Of a stretch of 64,000 nucleotides of DNA, positions 35,262 to 43,765 are shown in pieces. The DNA is taken from the NCBI RefSeq assembly GCF_001685025.1, contig NZ_MAYU01000012.1:496001-560000 (forward strand). Direction: 5' to 3'. The notes under the pieces are model-generated. The model was not told the origin of the DNA and ran no database searches. It saw only the letters and a program-made list of their open reading frames with translations. Each line of letters starts with the position of its first letter. The first letter of the stretch is position 1. The translations under genes were made by a program, and so were the position numbers. Origin of the DNA: Bacillus sp. FJAT-27225 (lineage in GTDB: Bacteria; Bacillota; Bacilli; Bacillales; Cytobacillaceae).

Positions 35262-35951
35262 TTAAAGAATGGCGTTGACAAACCTTTTCGTAATTTCCAT
35301 CGGCCTTGTGATCGCTGTGCCGACTACAGCTGTATGAACTCCAGCTTCAAAAACAGCCTTTAATTGTTCAGGTGTCCAAATGCCTCCCTCGGCAATTACC
35401 GGGACCGGCAGTTCACTAGCCAACTTCCGAAGCATCTCCGTGTCAGGCAGCGTTCTTCCTTGTGTGTAGTCAGTATAGCCACTCAACGTCGACCCAACAC
35501 AATCAAAGCCAAGTTCGTATGCTTTCTTTCCTTCTTCAAAAGTAGAACAATCTGCCATAAAGAGTTGGTCTTTATATTTTTCTTTTATAACAGGAAATAC
35601 TTCTTCGATCGTCTTGCCGTCAGGCCTGATTCGATTGGTCGCATCCAGGGCAATGATATCGACACCTTCCTGATAAAGAAGGTCAATTTCTTCTAAAGTA
35701 GGAGTAATAAACACATCGGAATCGTCAAAGACGCGCTTGATAATACCGATAATTGGCAAATCAACTGTTTTCTTGATTTCCCTTATATCTTCTACACTAT
35801 TAGCACGAATACCCTTTGCCCCGCCAAGTTTGGCTGCATATGCCATTCTGCCCATAATAAATGGGCTATGAAGCGGCTCCTCGGGCAGAGCTTGGCAGGA
35901 AACAATTAAATTTCCTTTAAGCTGGTCAAAAATTTTATTCTTATTATCCAT
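35262..35951 (-). CDS. nanE: N-acetylmannosamine-6-phosphate 2-epimerase
   Basis: 229 aa TIM barrel. Family phrases: LIVSCQALPEEPLHSPFIMGRMA split over the N-terminus, GAKGIRANSVEDI, PIIGIIKR, ADCSTFEEG, STLSGYT, and IAEGGIWTPEQ with the phosphate-binding loop and VVGTAITRP at the end. Converts ManNAc-6-P to GlcNAc-6-P, feeding nagA/nagB. Its presence makes sialic acid or ManNAc the substrate of this locus. Confidence 0.94.
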   Translation of the reverse strand: MDNKNKIFDQLKGNLIVSCQALPEEPLHSPFIMGRMAYAAKLGGAKGIRANSVEDIREIKKTVDLPIIGIIKRVFDDSDVFITPTLEEIDLLYQEGVDIIALDATNRIRPDGKTIEEVFPVIKEKYKDQLFMADCSTFEEGKKAYELGFDCVGSTLSGYTDYTQGRTLPDTEMLRKLASELPVPVIAEGGIWTPEQLKAVFEAGVHTAVVGTAITRPMEITKRFVNAIL

Positions 35952-35974
35952 TTATAGCAACTCCAAGTAAAATT

Positions 35975-36826
35975 TTATCCTTTTTCTGCACCAATCGCCA
36001 AACCTTTAGTAAAGTATTTTTGGAAGAAAATAAAGATGACGATCATCGGGATTGCTGCAACTGTTGCCCCTGCCATCTTATAGGCAAAGTTCGGGTTTAG
36101 ATCCTGCATTAATGAAGCAATACCAACCATTAACGTTTTCGATTCCGAACTCTGGCCAACAACGAGCTGCCATAGGTAATCGTTCCATACCGTTACGAAG
36201 TTCAAAATGAACAGGGCACCAATACCTGGTTTTACAATCGGCATAATGATCTTGTAGAAGGTATAAAATTCACCCGCGCCGTCAATCTTGGCGGCTTCCC
36301 GAAGTGAGTCAGGGATTGAGTCAAAGAATCCCTTCAGCAAGAATACCCCAAAGGCTGTCGCTACGTTCGGCCAAATCATCCCCTGAAGCGAATTGACCAT
36401 GCCGAAATCCTGGATAATCCTGAACAATGGAACAATCATCACTTCTTTTGGAATCATTAAGCTGGAAATAAAGATAATGTAGATAACATTCTTCCCTTTA
36501 AACTTGAGCTTTGAAAATGCATAGGCTGCAAGGGAACTAACGATAATCACGGCAATCGTGGTAACTAACGAGACATAAATACTATTAAATGTCCATTTCA
36601 AGGCCGGCTGGTTCTGGAACACATCTATATAGTTACTCCAAGTAAATGTAGTCGGGAACCAATCTGGCGGCATTTTTATAACATCGGCACTATTTTTAAA
36701 TGAGCTGGTAACTAACCAGTAAAGAGGAAACAGGTTCAGGATTGCAAAGAATATAACAATCACGTTTGCAACAACGTCAACCGTTTCTCTTTTTCGTTTA
36801 TTTTTATTTTTCTCCTTCAACATCAC
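35975..36826 (-). CDS. Sugar ABC transporter permease, MalG type
   Basis: 283 aa, six membrane segments. The EAA loop REAAKIDGAGEFYTFYKIIMP (residues about 190-210, split in two) is the contact site for the ATPase. CUT1 family. Second permease of the importer; eight bases after its partner. No ATPase gene is present, so a shared MsmX-like ATPase elsewhere is expected. Confidence 0.92.
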   Translation of the reverse strand: MMLKEKNKNKRKRETVDVVANVIVIFFAILNLFPLYWLVTSSFKNSADVIKMPPDWFPTTFTWSNYIDVFQNQPALKWTFNSIYVSLVTTIAVIIVSSLAAYAFSKLKFKGKNVIYIIFISSLMIPKEVMIVPLFRIIQDFGMVNSLQGMIWPNVATAFGVFLLKGFFDSIPDSLREAAKIDGAGEFYTFYKIIMPIVKPGIGALFILNFVTVWNDYLWQLVVGQSSESKTLMVGIASLMQDLNPNFAYKMAGATVAAIPMIVIFIFFQKYFTKGLAIGAEKG

Positions 36827-36834
36827 CTGTCACC

Positions 36835-37710
36835 TCAATCCTTCTTAAACATTGCTCTTAATTGTGGAACCGATAACGCCAATGTAATCAAGAACATAAT
36901 CACGCCGACAGCAGAAGCAATTCCGAGCTGGTTGTACTTAAAGGCGTTATTATACAAGAAGTACATTAGTGTCGTTGATGCATTGTTTGGTCCTCCGCCA
37001 GTTAAGAGTTGGATGACAACGAAGATTTTTAAAACGGCGATAATATTAATAATTGTAATATAGATTGTAGTAGGTTTTACCAATGGAATCAGAATTTTAA
37101 AGATGATCGTCTTACGGCTGGCACCATCCACTTCTGCCGCTTCAAAAAGTTCCTTTGGAACCCCGATCATCGAAGCTATATAAAGAATGATCGCTTGACC
37201 AACGTTAGTTGCAAAAGTCACGAATATAATCACGGGCAATACGGTGTTCGGATTCCCCAACAGGTTTATCTGCCCCATATCCATCTGCTTCATGATATAC
37301 GAAATTAATCCATTTGCCGGATTAAGCAAAAAGCTCCAAACCATACTCATTACAACCATTGAAACCATTACCGGGATGTAATAGGCTCCTCTAATAAACG
37401 AAACATATTTTGCGTTTTTATCGAATACAGCCGCAGACACAAACAAGGCAAATGCTACTGTTAAAGCAACTATACAAACGACGAATATGACGGTATTGAT
37501 TGTCGATTTGACAAACACAGGGTTTTCAAACAGCCTTTGATAGTTTTCAAAACCGACAAATACTTGATTAGTGTAGTTAATTTTGTATAAGGATAAGCGA
37601 ATTCCTTCAATGATTGGATAGACAAGGAATAGTAAAAACAGGATCAGCTGCGGAGCGATAAACAAGTATCCTGTCATATTCTCCTTAAAAACATGCTTGT
37701 TAAACTTCAT
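36835..37710 (-). CDS. Sugar ABC transporter permease, MalF type
   Basis: 291 aa with six membrane segments. EAA motif FEAAEVDGASRKTIIFKILIP near residue 190 (shown in part). CUT1 importer inner-membrane subunit. Separated from the binding-protein gene by 72 bases that hold a GC hairpin, a usual layout for making more binding protein than permease. Confidence 0.92.
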   Translation of the reverse strand: MKFNKHVFKENMTGYLFIAPQLILFLLFLVYPIIEGIRLSLYKINYTNQVFVGFENYQRLFENPVFVKSTINTVIFVVCIVALTVAFALFVSAAVFDKNAKYVSFIRGAYYIPVMVSMVVMSMVWSFLLNPANGLISYIMKQMDMGQINLLGNPNTVLPVIIFVTFATNVGQAIILYIASMIGVPKELFEAAEVDGASRKTIIFKILIPLVKPTTIYITIINIIAVLKIFVVIQLLTGGGPNNASTTLMYFLYNNAFKYNQLGIASAVGVIMFLITLALSVPQLRAMFKKD

Positions 37711-37735
37711 AAAGATCCTTAACCTTTCTAACAGT

Positions 37736-37757
37736 AAAGCCCCAAAGGAGGGGCTTT
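37736..37757 (-). terminator. Attenuator-type hairpin between binding protein and permeases
   Basis: AAAGCCCC (37736-37743) / GGGGCTTT (37750-37757), six-base loop, on the minus strand followed by TACTGTTAG. Weak T-run, so partial termination or 3'-end protection of the upstream message is more likely than a full stop. Confidence 0.6.
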
Positions 37758-37782
37758 ATTGTTTATGTTTTAACGAAGAAGG

Positions 37783-39165
37783 TTATTCAATGGCAGAGTT
37801 TTCTCTCGCTTCTTTTATGATTCGGTTGCCATTCTTCTCATAATCCTTGACCGCATCTTCTGGTGACTTCTGGCCTGTAAAGAGCGCTTGCAGTTCAGGA
37901 TATAACGCCTGTCTCAACTCGCTGTAACCAGGTACGCTTCCTGTAAAGTTGAACAAGTATGGAGAGTTTTTATCATACGCTTCAAATAATGGGTTTTCTG
38001 ACTTAAATTCATCTACCACAGACGTTCTGACAGGAACACCATTTTTCGATGCTTTAACGAGTTCAGGATCAGTCGAGAAGAATTTAACAAAATCCTTACT
38101 TACTTTCATTCTAGTTTCATCTTGTGTATTAAATACTGCCGCGCCGGACACATACGTAAAGCTTAATGGGTCGCCGCTTTCAGATGGAATGTTTGCTAGT
38201 CTGATATCGAATTTAGGTGCTTTCCCTTCCTCCATTTCCGCTTTTGTGTTATTAAATAAAACGGAGTTTGTGAAGGCGATTGCAATTTTTTGGTTTTTAA
38301 ACATAGCCAGTACGTCGTTGGAAGAAACAGATTCTGCACCAGGATTGCTCAAACCGGCATCATATGTTTTCTTTAACCATTCAGCTGCTTTTGCACCCTT
38401 CTCATCACCAACGATAATATTTCCTTTTTTATCAAAGAACTCACTGCCAAACATCCTTAAATAAGCAAGATTCCATGTATCACCTTGATTATTCAGCGCA
38501 TAAAGGCCCATTGGATACGTATCGTTTGGCAACTTTTCCTTTAGCGTATTTAAAATTGTTTCATATTCTTCGAGAGTCCATGTTTTAATTTCATTCTCAT
38601 CGCCGATATATTCTTCAAGGCCTGCCTCTTTAAACATATCTGCATTGTAGGATAACGTTCCCGGCATATGGGAGAACGGATAGAAGTAAATATCTTCTCC
38701 AAAGGTCACGCTGTCCCAATAACTTTGGTCAATATCCTTCTTTGCATCCTCGTCGACAATATCATTTAGAGGAACCAATGCACCGCGATGAGCGTAGTCA
38801 CCCATGGCAAATGTACTTTCAAAGAAGATATCTGGCGGAGTACCGCCGTTTAATTTAACGTTCAACAGTTCATCACGCTGGTCACTGGCAATGACTTCCA
38901 CGTTTACTTTAACGTCATGCTCCTTGTATTGCTCTGAGAATTTTTCGGCAGCATGCTTGAAGAAGCTGTCATAATCTGCCCCTTGTTCAGAGGAATCCAT
39001 GACACCCTTCCATTGCGGCGTCAGCATCAGGGACAATTCGACTGTTTTTCCGTCTGATGATCCTCCAGACGATTTGCCGGACTCATCACTTGAACATCCA
39101 GCCAAGAAAACGGAAGCTGCCAGGATGCCGGATAAAGCGGTTGCAAAAAAACGCTTTTTTCTCAT
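37783..39165 (-). CDS. Extracellular sugar-binding lipoprotein of the ABC importer
   Basis: 460 aa. Signal peptide with lipobox FLAGC (cysteine near residue 24), then a linker rich in serine, glycine and aspartate, then a family 1 solute-binding fold (DIFFESTFAMGDYAHRGALVPL; later VRTSVVDEF). Delivers the substrate, by context sialic acid, to the two permeases. ATG overlaps the stop of the GDSL gene by four bases. Confidence 0.9.
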   Translation of the reverse strand: MRKKRFFATALSGILAASVFLAGCSSDESGKSSGGSSDGKTVELSLMLTPQWKGVMDSSEQGADYDSFFKHAAEKFSEQYKEHDVKVNVEVIASDQRDELLNVKLNGGTPPDIFFESTFAMGDYAHRGALVPLNDIVDEDAKKDIDQSYWDSVTFGEDIYFYPFSHMPGTLSYNADMFKEAGLEEYIGDENEIKTWTLEEYETILNTLKEKLPNDTYPMGLYALNNQGDTWNLAYLRMFGSEFFDKKGNIIVGDEKGAKAAEWLKKTYDAGLSNPGAESVSSNDVLAMFKNQKIAIAFTNSVLFNNTKAEMEEGKAPKFDIRLANIPSESGDPLSFTYVSGAAVFNTQDETRMKVSKDFVKFFSTDPELVKASKNGVPVRTSVVDEFKSENPLFEAYDKNSPYLFNFTGSVPGYSELRQALYPELQALFTGQKSPEDAVKDYEKNGNRIIKEARENSAIE

Positions 39166-39818
39166 ATCTTTCTCTCCCTTGATAACATAGTTTTTAGTTT
39201 ATTGAAGACAAGCTCTGCGAGAAGCTTGTGTCCTTCCTCATCTAAATGCATAAAATCAACCGTATTCATTGGAACCATGCCTTTTGTATCGAGAAAGTCT
39301 ATTTCCTCCAGTTGCAAGAGTTCCGCCAAGTGCAGGGATAACTCTGCCGACTTGATGTCACAGCCTTTTCCCATCGATTTTCCTACTTCGGTATCGAAGT
39401 ACTCCTTGCCAATCGGAGGCGGAGCAATTACCAGCACGTTCGGACCTTCGCCGTTTATGCCGGCAGGCGTACTTTTGGCTTTTTTCGCGAGCCGTGCGAT
39501 CCCTTGTGCAATGTTATACGAAGTGAAATGAAATCTCTCTTTCGTGTCATTTGTACCTAACATGATGATGACCATTTCAAGCGGCGCATGGCTCATTAAA
39601 CACGGATGGATATAATTCAGGCCATTTAATCCTTCAAAGAGAGGATCATCGATAACAGCCGTCCTCCCCGAAAGCCCTTCTTCCACAACCTGAAACTGTT
39701 CGCCCAGCTTTTCAGCAAGAAGGCTTGTCCATCTGACGCCTTCTGGAAATCGTTCCTGGGATTTTGCATCAAAGCCCCACGTATTCGAATCACCGAAGCA
39801 GACGATTCTTCTTTTCAT
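39162..39818 (-). CDS. SGNH/GDSL hydrolase, possible sialate O-acetylesterase
   Basis: 218 aa, no signal peptide, hence cytosolic. Catalytic serine in FGDSNTWG (residue about 9), oxyanion residues in block III MLGTNDTK, and the Asp-x-x-His pair in DFMHLDEEGHK. In this locus removal of O-acetyl groups from sialic acid is the natural job (NanS-like), but the sequence alone does not prove the substrate. Translationally coupled to the binding-protein gene. Confidence 0.85.
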   Translation of the reverse strand: MKRRIVCFGDSNTWGFDAKSQERFPEGVRWTSLLAEKLGEQFQVVEEGLSGRTAVIDDPLFEGLNGLNYIHPCLMSHAPLEMVIIMLGTNDTKERFHFTSYNIAQGIARLAKKAKSTPAGINGEGPNVLVIAPPPIGKEYFDTEVGKSMGKGCDIKSAELSLHLAELLQLEEIDFLDTKGMVPMNTVDFMHLDEEGHKLLAELVFNKLKTMLSRERKI

Positions 39819-39821
39819 TTT

Positions 39822-40733
39822 TTATGCCCTGTATTTTTGAATTGTATTGTCAATGTGATCCTTAATTTCTGCTACCTTATTCAAATCCTCGCCTGTTACT
39901 GGCTCAAGCGGGCCTCGTACGCTTCCGATATTGACGCCTCTTAATTTCAACAGCTCTTTAATGGCGGAATACATATGGCCATTCAAGGAACATAAAGCAA
40001 TGATGATGTCGTTAATATCACGCTGAATGTTTTTTGCTTGTTCAAAATTGCCGGTCGAAACGAACTCTTCTGCTTTTAACAGCAATTCAGGCATTGCCGC
40101 ATATGTGCCGCCAATTCCGCTGTCTGCCCCAATCAACCTTCCGGATACATACTGTTCATCCGGGCCATTGAAGACGATAAAGTTTTCTCCGGCAGCCGCT
40201 TTGAATCTTTCAATATCCATTACTGGCATGGAGGAGTTTTTTACACCAATTACCTTTTTGTTTTCTATCAACTTTTTAAAGGTTGGAATTGATAGATTGT
40301 ATCCAGTTGTCTGTGGAATGTTATAAATAATAAATGGCAGTTCAGTCGCGTCGATAATCTCTGTCCAATACTTGATTACCGAACTGTCAGGCAGTTTAAA
40401 GTAAATTGGCGGAATAGCAGATAGCGCATCATACCCGAGCTCTGCCGCATATTTTGCCAGGATAACACTTTCTCTTGTTGAAGGCGCACCAACATGGGCA
40501 ATCAATGTCAGCTTTCCTTTAAGAGCTTCGGCAACATATTTCAGCGTTGCCTTTCTTTCTTCAAGATTTTGATAAATGCATTCCCCTGAGCTTCCACCGA
40601 CATAAAGGCCTTTGACACCCTTTTCAAAAAGGTAGTTGCATAGATCCTTTGTTCTAGCCTCCGATACTTCTCCCGACTCATCGTAACAAGCATAGAATGC
40701 AGGGATAATACCTTTATACTTTTCTAGATTCAT
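39822..40733 (-). CDS. nanA: N-acetylneuraminate lyase (DHDPS/NAL family)
   Basis: 303 aa from the ATG at 40733 (GGTGGGG upstream). The longer frame from 40820 adds 29 unlikely residues. Class I aldolase of the DHDPS superfamily: GGSSGECIY (GxSGE-type loop), catalytic tyrosine in IIYNIPQTTGYNL, Schiff-base lysine in VIGVKNSS. Splits Neu5Ac to ManNAc and pyruvate. Family members differ in substrate; nanE and nanK nearby make the sialic acid call strong. Confidence 0.88.
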   Translation of the reverse strand: MNLEKYKGIIPAFYACYDESGEVSEARTKDLCNYLFEKGVKGLYVGGSSGECIYQNLEERKATLKYVAEALKGKLTLIAHVGAPSTRESVILAKYAAELGYDALSAIPPIYFKLPDSSVIKYWTEIIDATELPFIIYNIPQTTGYNLSIPTFKKLIENKKVIGVKNSSMPVMDIERFKAAAGENFIVFNGPDEQYVSGRLIGADSGIGGTYAAMPELLLKAEEFVSTGNFEQAKNIQRDINDIIIALCSLNGHMYSAIKELLKLRGVNIGSVRGPLEPVTGEDLNKVAEIKDHIDNTIQKYRA

Positions 40734-40830
40734 GTCTTTCCCCACCTGAATTATTATTTTGATATCGTTTACATTTTGAATATAACATATATTAAGAGTT
40801 TTGCAACTAATTTTCTTCATCTTATTTGTT

Positions 40831-40849
40831 TTTGGAAAAAATTTTCACC
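40831..40849. promoter_or_regulatory. Putative RpiR/NanR operator, copy 2
   Basis: TTTGGAAAAAATTTTCACC, identical to the copy at 43090. About 100 bases before nanA, so nanA and the transporter may form their own transcript. Confidence 0.68.
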
Positions 40850-40857
40850 TTTTGGTT

Positions 40858-42534
40858 TTATGTTTTTTCAAAATACATGGTAATATCCTCTTTTTCCAGT
40901 GAAACAAATAACCTTTTATTATACGATTCTTGCTCCTCCGGATAGTCCTCGCGATAATGTGCCCCTCTGCTCTCTCTTCTTTCCAGCATTGCTTTTAAGA
41001 GGAGTTCCGAAAGTATCAGGAAGTTTCTAGCTTTAAACGCACTTTTTCGCTCTTTTACTGAAGTGATAAAGGATTCCATATTGAAGGAAGACTTAATTTC
41101 GGCGATTTTTTCCAAAGCCGCTTGAAGATTTTTTTCAGTGCGAATCACGTTTCCATGAAACCACATGATTTCCCTGACTGCATCCATTACTTCGTTCGGT
41201 GTCAGCGAAGCTTGTGTTTCCTTTGAATACGGCTGGATTAGACGAGTCAGGTGAGTCGCCACCTCGTCAGGATTGATGTCTACCCGTTCTGCGCTTTTTA
41301 CAAATTCCAGGCAATCCTGCGCGGCTCGTTTCCCAAACACCATGCATGCTCCGGTTGAATTCCCGCCCAAACGGTTGGCTCCTTCTATCCCCCCGGCCAG
41401 TTCGCCGATCGCATAAAGCCCGGGTATCCCAGTTCTGCCATGGCCATCGATTTTCACCCCGCCATTGCTGGCATGGGCAAAAGGCGCGATTTTCATTTTA
41501 TCTCTGGCCAAGTTGATGCCGCGGTCTTCCAGCCAATTCAAATAAATGGTATAGAAATCGCCTTCATTTTTGTAAATGTCAGCATCATAGAGTAGCTCGA
41601 ACCCATCCTCATTTTTCGTTTTTAAAATCTCTTTCATCATCGCAATATCGAAATATTTGGACGGCAGAGAGTTGGTAAATGGACCATGTGTACTTCGAAT
41701 TTCAAAGAGCTCTTCCTTCGTCATACCTTCGGGAAGCACTTCTTTTAAAATGCTTTTTCCTTCCGCATCGACAAAATCGCGGCAATAATTAAGGGTATGC
41801 TCTCCCCATAACGTCTTATATTTTGGCGAGGTAAAGCCCGGAATAAACTGAATGAATTCCATATTAACGAGGTTAGCCCCTGCCTCAAGCGCCAGGATAT
41901 GCCCCGAACCATCCACATCATTCGGATTCAAATTGTGTTTGTAAATATTGCCGAATCCGCCTGTCGCAAGGACGACTGCCTTACAGTTAATCATGATAAA
42001 ATCATTATCATGGTTCAGCAGAATCGCTCCGGTAATTCTCTCGCCGTCCTTCAACAAGGTAACGACAGCTGTTCTTTCCATCAGAGAGATGTTCGGATAA
42101 CTCTCCATAATGTCAGTAACATTCTCCCTGATTTTGTCCCAGTCCTTCAGCATGTAAATCGTTCTGCCGTTGTTGGCGAAGCAGGCTTTTCGGTCATCAG
42201 AAAGCTTATATGGCTCAATACCGATTTCAGGATATTCCTTGACCCTGTCTTGAATCTCTTCGATATATATTTTCGCCATTTCCCTGTCCTGCATATTATG
42301 GCTGACAGCTTCTATATCCTCCAAAAACACCGTTTTGTCTTCTTCGTTTTTTGTTACCTGTGTTCCCAGGGAAGCCTTTAGTGGAAAAAAACTTGACCCG
42401 GAACATAGCTGAGTTTTAGTAGACATAATGATGTCCTGTCCGGCCTTCGCCAATTCCATACTTACCTTCAAACCTGCAATCCCGCTGCCAACAACCAAGA
42501 CATCTGTTGTCAAGATCTCTTTAATCATTTGCAT
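40858..42534 (-). CDS. FAD-dependent oxidoreductase, fumarate reductase/succinate dehydrogenase flavoprotein type
   Basis: 558 aa. FAD-binding VLVVGSGIAGLKVSMELAKAG at the N-terminus (shown in part), covalent- or active-site region with VVLATGGFGNIYKHNLNPNDVDGSGH (in part), then GGVKIDGHGRTGIPGLYAIGELAGG (in part) and ANRLGGNSTGACMVFG. A helical C-terminal domain follows, as in AprA/SdhA. Lies eight bases after nanQ inside the sialic-acid operon, where no standard step needs such an enzyme. Substrate unknown; no iron-sulfur or membrane subunit gene is next to it, so a soluble oxidase or dehydrogenase is likely. Confidence 0.85.
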   Translation of the reverse strand: MQMIKEILTTDVLVVGSGIAGLKVSMELAKAGQDIIMSTKTQLCSGSSFFPLKASLGTQVTKNEEDKTVFLEDIEAVSHNMQDREMAKIYIEEIQDRVKEYPEIGIEPYKLSDDRKACFANNGRTIYMLKDWDKIRENVTDIMESYPNISLMERTAVVTLLKDGERITGAILLNHDNDFIMINCKAVVLATGGFGNIYKHNLNPNDVDGSGHILALEAGANLVNMEFIQFIPGFTSPKYKTLWGEHTLNYCRDFVDAEGKSILKEVLPEGMTKEELFEIRSTHGPFTNSLPSKYFDIAMMKEILKTKNEDGFELLYDADIYKNEGDFYTIYLNWLEDRGINLARDKMKIAPFAHASNGGVKIDGHGRTGIPGLYAIGELAGGIEGANRLGGNSTGACMVFGKRAAQDCLEFVKSAERVDINPDEVATHLTRLIQPYSKETQASLTPNEVMDAVREIMWFHGNVIRTEKNLQAALEKIAEIKSSFNMESFITSVKERKSAFKARNFLILSELLLKAMLERRESRGAHYREDYPEEQESYNKRLFVSLEKEDITMYFEKT

Positions 42535-42542
42535 TGCACATC

Positions 42543-42994
42543 CTACAATTTTATTTTAAAAACTACTTTCCTTACCTTCTCGGGCCCCTCCACCTTAATG
42601 CCGGTCATATGCGCATCGCTTGGAAATAACAGCATAAAATTACCTTGTTCCAGCTTTACCTTGGACCGCACCTTGCCATCCAGCAGGTAAAAATCATCCT
42701 GTGCCTCGTAATCCTGTTTGACAGTCATTCTGTCGAATTGCTCATGGGCGATAAATTCCTTGCCTTCAAGAATATAATAAGATCAAGATACTTTTTGTGA
42801 GATTCCCAGAAGCGTTCCTCTTCCGTTTTTGTCTCGTATTCTATTAAATTGAAAAAAATCTCTTCACCCTCTACTTCGTGCATCCCTGGTTGCAGATCCG
42901 TGAACGAGTGGGATTGAATGTACCGAACGGCCTGATTCACCTTTTCATCTATGCCTTTATACAGCTCAAAATTTTGAAGATGATCTGCTATCAT
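42543..42994 (-). pseudogene. nanQ: YhcH/YjgK/YiaL (NanQ, sialic acid anomerase) with a -1 frameshift
   Basis: Two frames cover one YhcH protein. 42725-42994 gives the N-terminal half up to SHKKYLDLI; 42543-42728 gives the rest, with DDFYLLDGKVRSKVKLEQGN and FPSDAHMTGI. The frame breaks near 42775-42785, where ATTATATT is one base short of the ILEGKEFIAHEQF continuation that the other frame spells. No slippery heptamer is evident. A true mutation or a sequencing error are both possible. First gene of the nan operon, good ribosome site AAGGAG. Confidence 0.8.
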
Positions 42995-43020
42995 TTCTAG
43001 TCGCTCCTTATTTTTGCGAG

Positions 43021-43066
43021 TAAAACGCTTTCACAAAAACTATATCACAATAAAATGAAAGCGCAA
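43021..43066 (-). promoter_or_regulatory. nan operon promoter with a cre-like site
   Basis: Minus strand TTGCGC (43061-43066), 16-base spacer, TATAGT (43039-43044). A partial cre, GTGAAAGCGTTTTA, overlaps the start of transcription (43021-43034). The distance to the nanQ ATG is about 35 bases. Confidence 0.65.
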
Positions 43067-43071
43067 TTATT
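43055..43071 (+). promoter_or_regulatory. CcpA cre-like site over the nan -35
   Basis: ATGAAAGCGCAATTATT fits WTGNAARCGNWWWCAWW with one mismatch. Overlaps the -35, so CcpA binding would block the promoter and give catabolite repression. Confidence 0.65.
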
Positions 43072-43089
43072 TTCTTTTAAATTTATATT

Positions 43090-43108
43090 TTTGGAAAAAA
43101 TTTTCACC
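43090..43108. promoter_or_regulatory. Putative RpiR/NanR operator, copy 3
   Basis: TTTGGAAAAAATTTTCACC, a near-palindrome (GGAAAAAATTTTCA core) about 25 bases upstream of the nan -35. Identical to copy 2. Confidence 0.68.
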
Positions 43109-43258
43109 AAAATGTTAATGAGGAGGGTGCTCGTTTGGCAAGATTAATGGTCAACCAGTGGGGGCGGTACTCGTTTGCAGGATAAGCACTCCGCGGCTAT
43201 TTTTATAAGGGGCTAAAACGTGCGCAAGGCCAGTTTCATTGATCATCCGGTTTTAAAG

Positions 43259-43345
43259 GGAAATTATAGTGTGGATGATGTCCCACAATTTCCGGTTGAG
43301 GCCTGTAGAAGGAAATTATTATACTGGAGAGTGTAGACAATTTCC
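43259..43345. repeat. 52-bp period hairpin repeat, two units
   Basis: GGAAATT at 43259 and again at 43311, exactly 52 apart; each pairs with AATTTCC downstream (43287-43293; 43339-43345 region). Unit 1 shares the 35-base hairpin length and GGTTGAG linker with the locus at 32672. Confidence 0.7.
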
Positions 43346-43375
43346 GTTTTGGGGGAACTTAGGAGAAAACGGTTC

Positions 43376-43560
43376 GAATTTACGGATAAGAACTTCGAAT
43401 TTACAGATAAAGGATTTTATTTACGGATAAGAGCTCGGAATTTACGAGTAAAGGCTTAAAATTTACGGGTAGGAGCTCGAAATTTACGGATAAAAGCTTA
43501 AAATTTATGGGTAGGAGCTCGGAATTTACGGATAACAGCTTAAAATATACGGATTGCCGG
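43376..43560. repeat. 21-bp tandem array, eight to nine units, with a 42-bp higher order
   Basis: Consensus AATTTACGGATAAGAGCTCGG. Units from 43376 at 21-base steps to 43543, then a degenerate one. From unit 3 on, ends alternate between GAGCTCG and AGCTTAA, making a 42-bp super-unit. Read as protein on the minus strand it gives a heptad phrase, but there is no ribosome site and no sign of selection on codons. Confidence 0.85.
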
Positions 43561-43574
43561 TTGTTCCCGAAAGG

Positions 43575-43633
43575 AATGATGACTGATGAGGACATGGAGA
43601 CGTTATTCAGGGATATGATGGGGAAAGGCTGAT
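43575..43633 (+). pseudogene. Small 3' coding remnant, unrecognised
   Basis: Open frame MMTDEDMETLFRDMMGKG ending in TGA, followed at once by a terminator (stem AAAGGCTGAT / ATCAGCCTTT, 43624-43660). AGGA is close to the ATG. It looks like the tail of a lost gene that kept its terminator; the upstream part is the 21-bp array. Confidence 0.35.
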
Positions 43634-43662
43634 CTAAAGGGGGCTTTGAATCAGCCTTTTTA
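43624..43662 (+). terminator. Intrinsic terminator
   Basis: AAAGGCTGAT, loop, ATCAGCCTTTTTAG. Ten-base stem with a T-run on the plus strand. Confidence 0.75.
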
Positions 43663-43765
43663 GTTAGGAAATAATAAAGCTGTCCCTTAAAAAGAATCGT
43701 CATCAACGAGTTTTGGGGCAGCTTCTTATTTGATAGTAGACGGTTGGACTTTTGTTGCCCGGATG

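Noticed and set aside
42720-42790. Programmed ribosomal frameshift in nanQ
   Set aside because: No slippery heptamer, Shine-Dalgarno stimulator or downstream structure is apparent; deletion is simpler.
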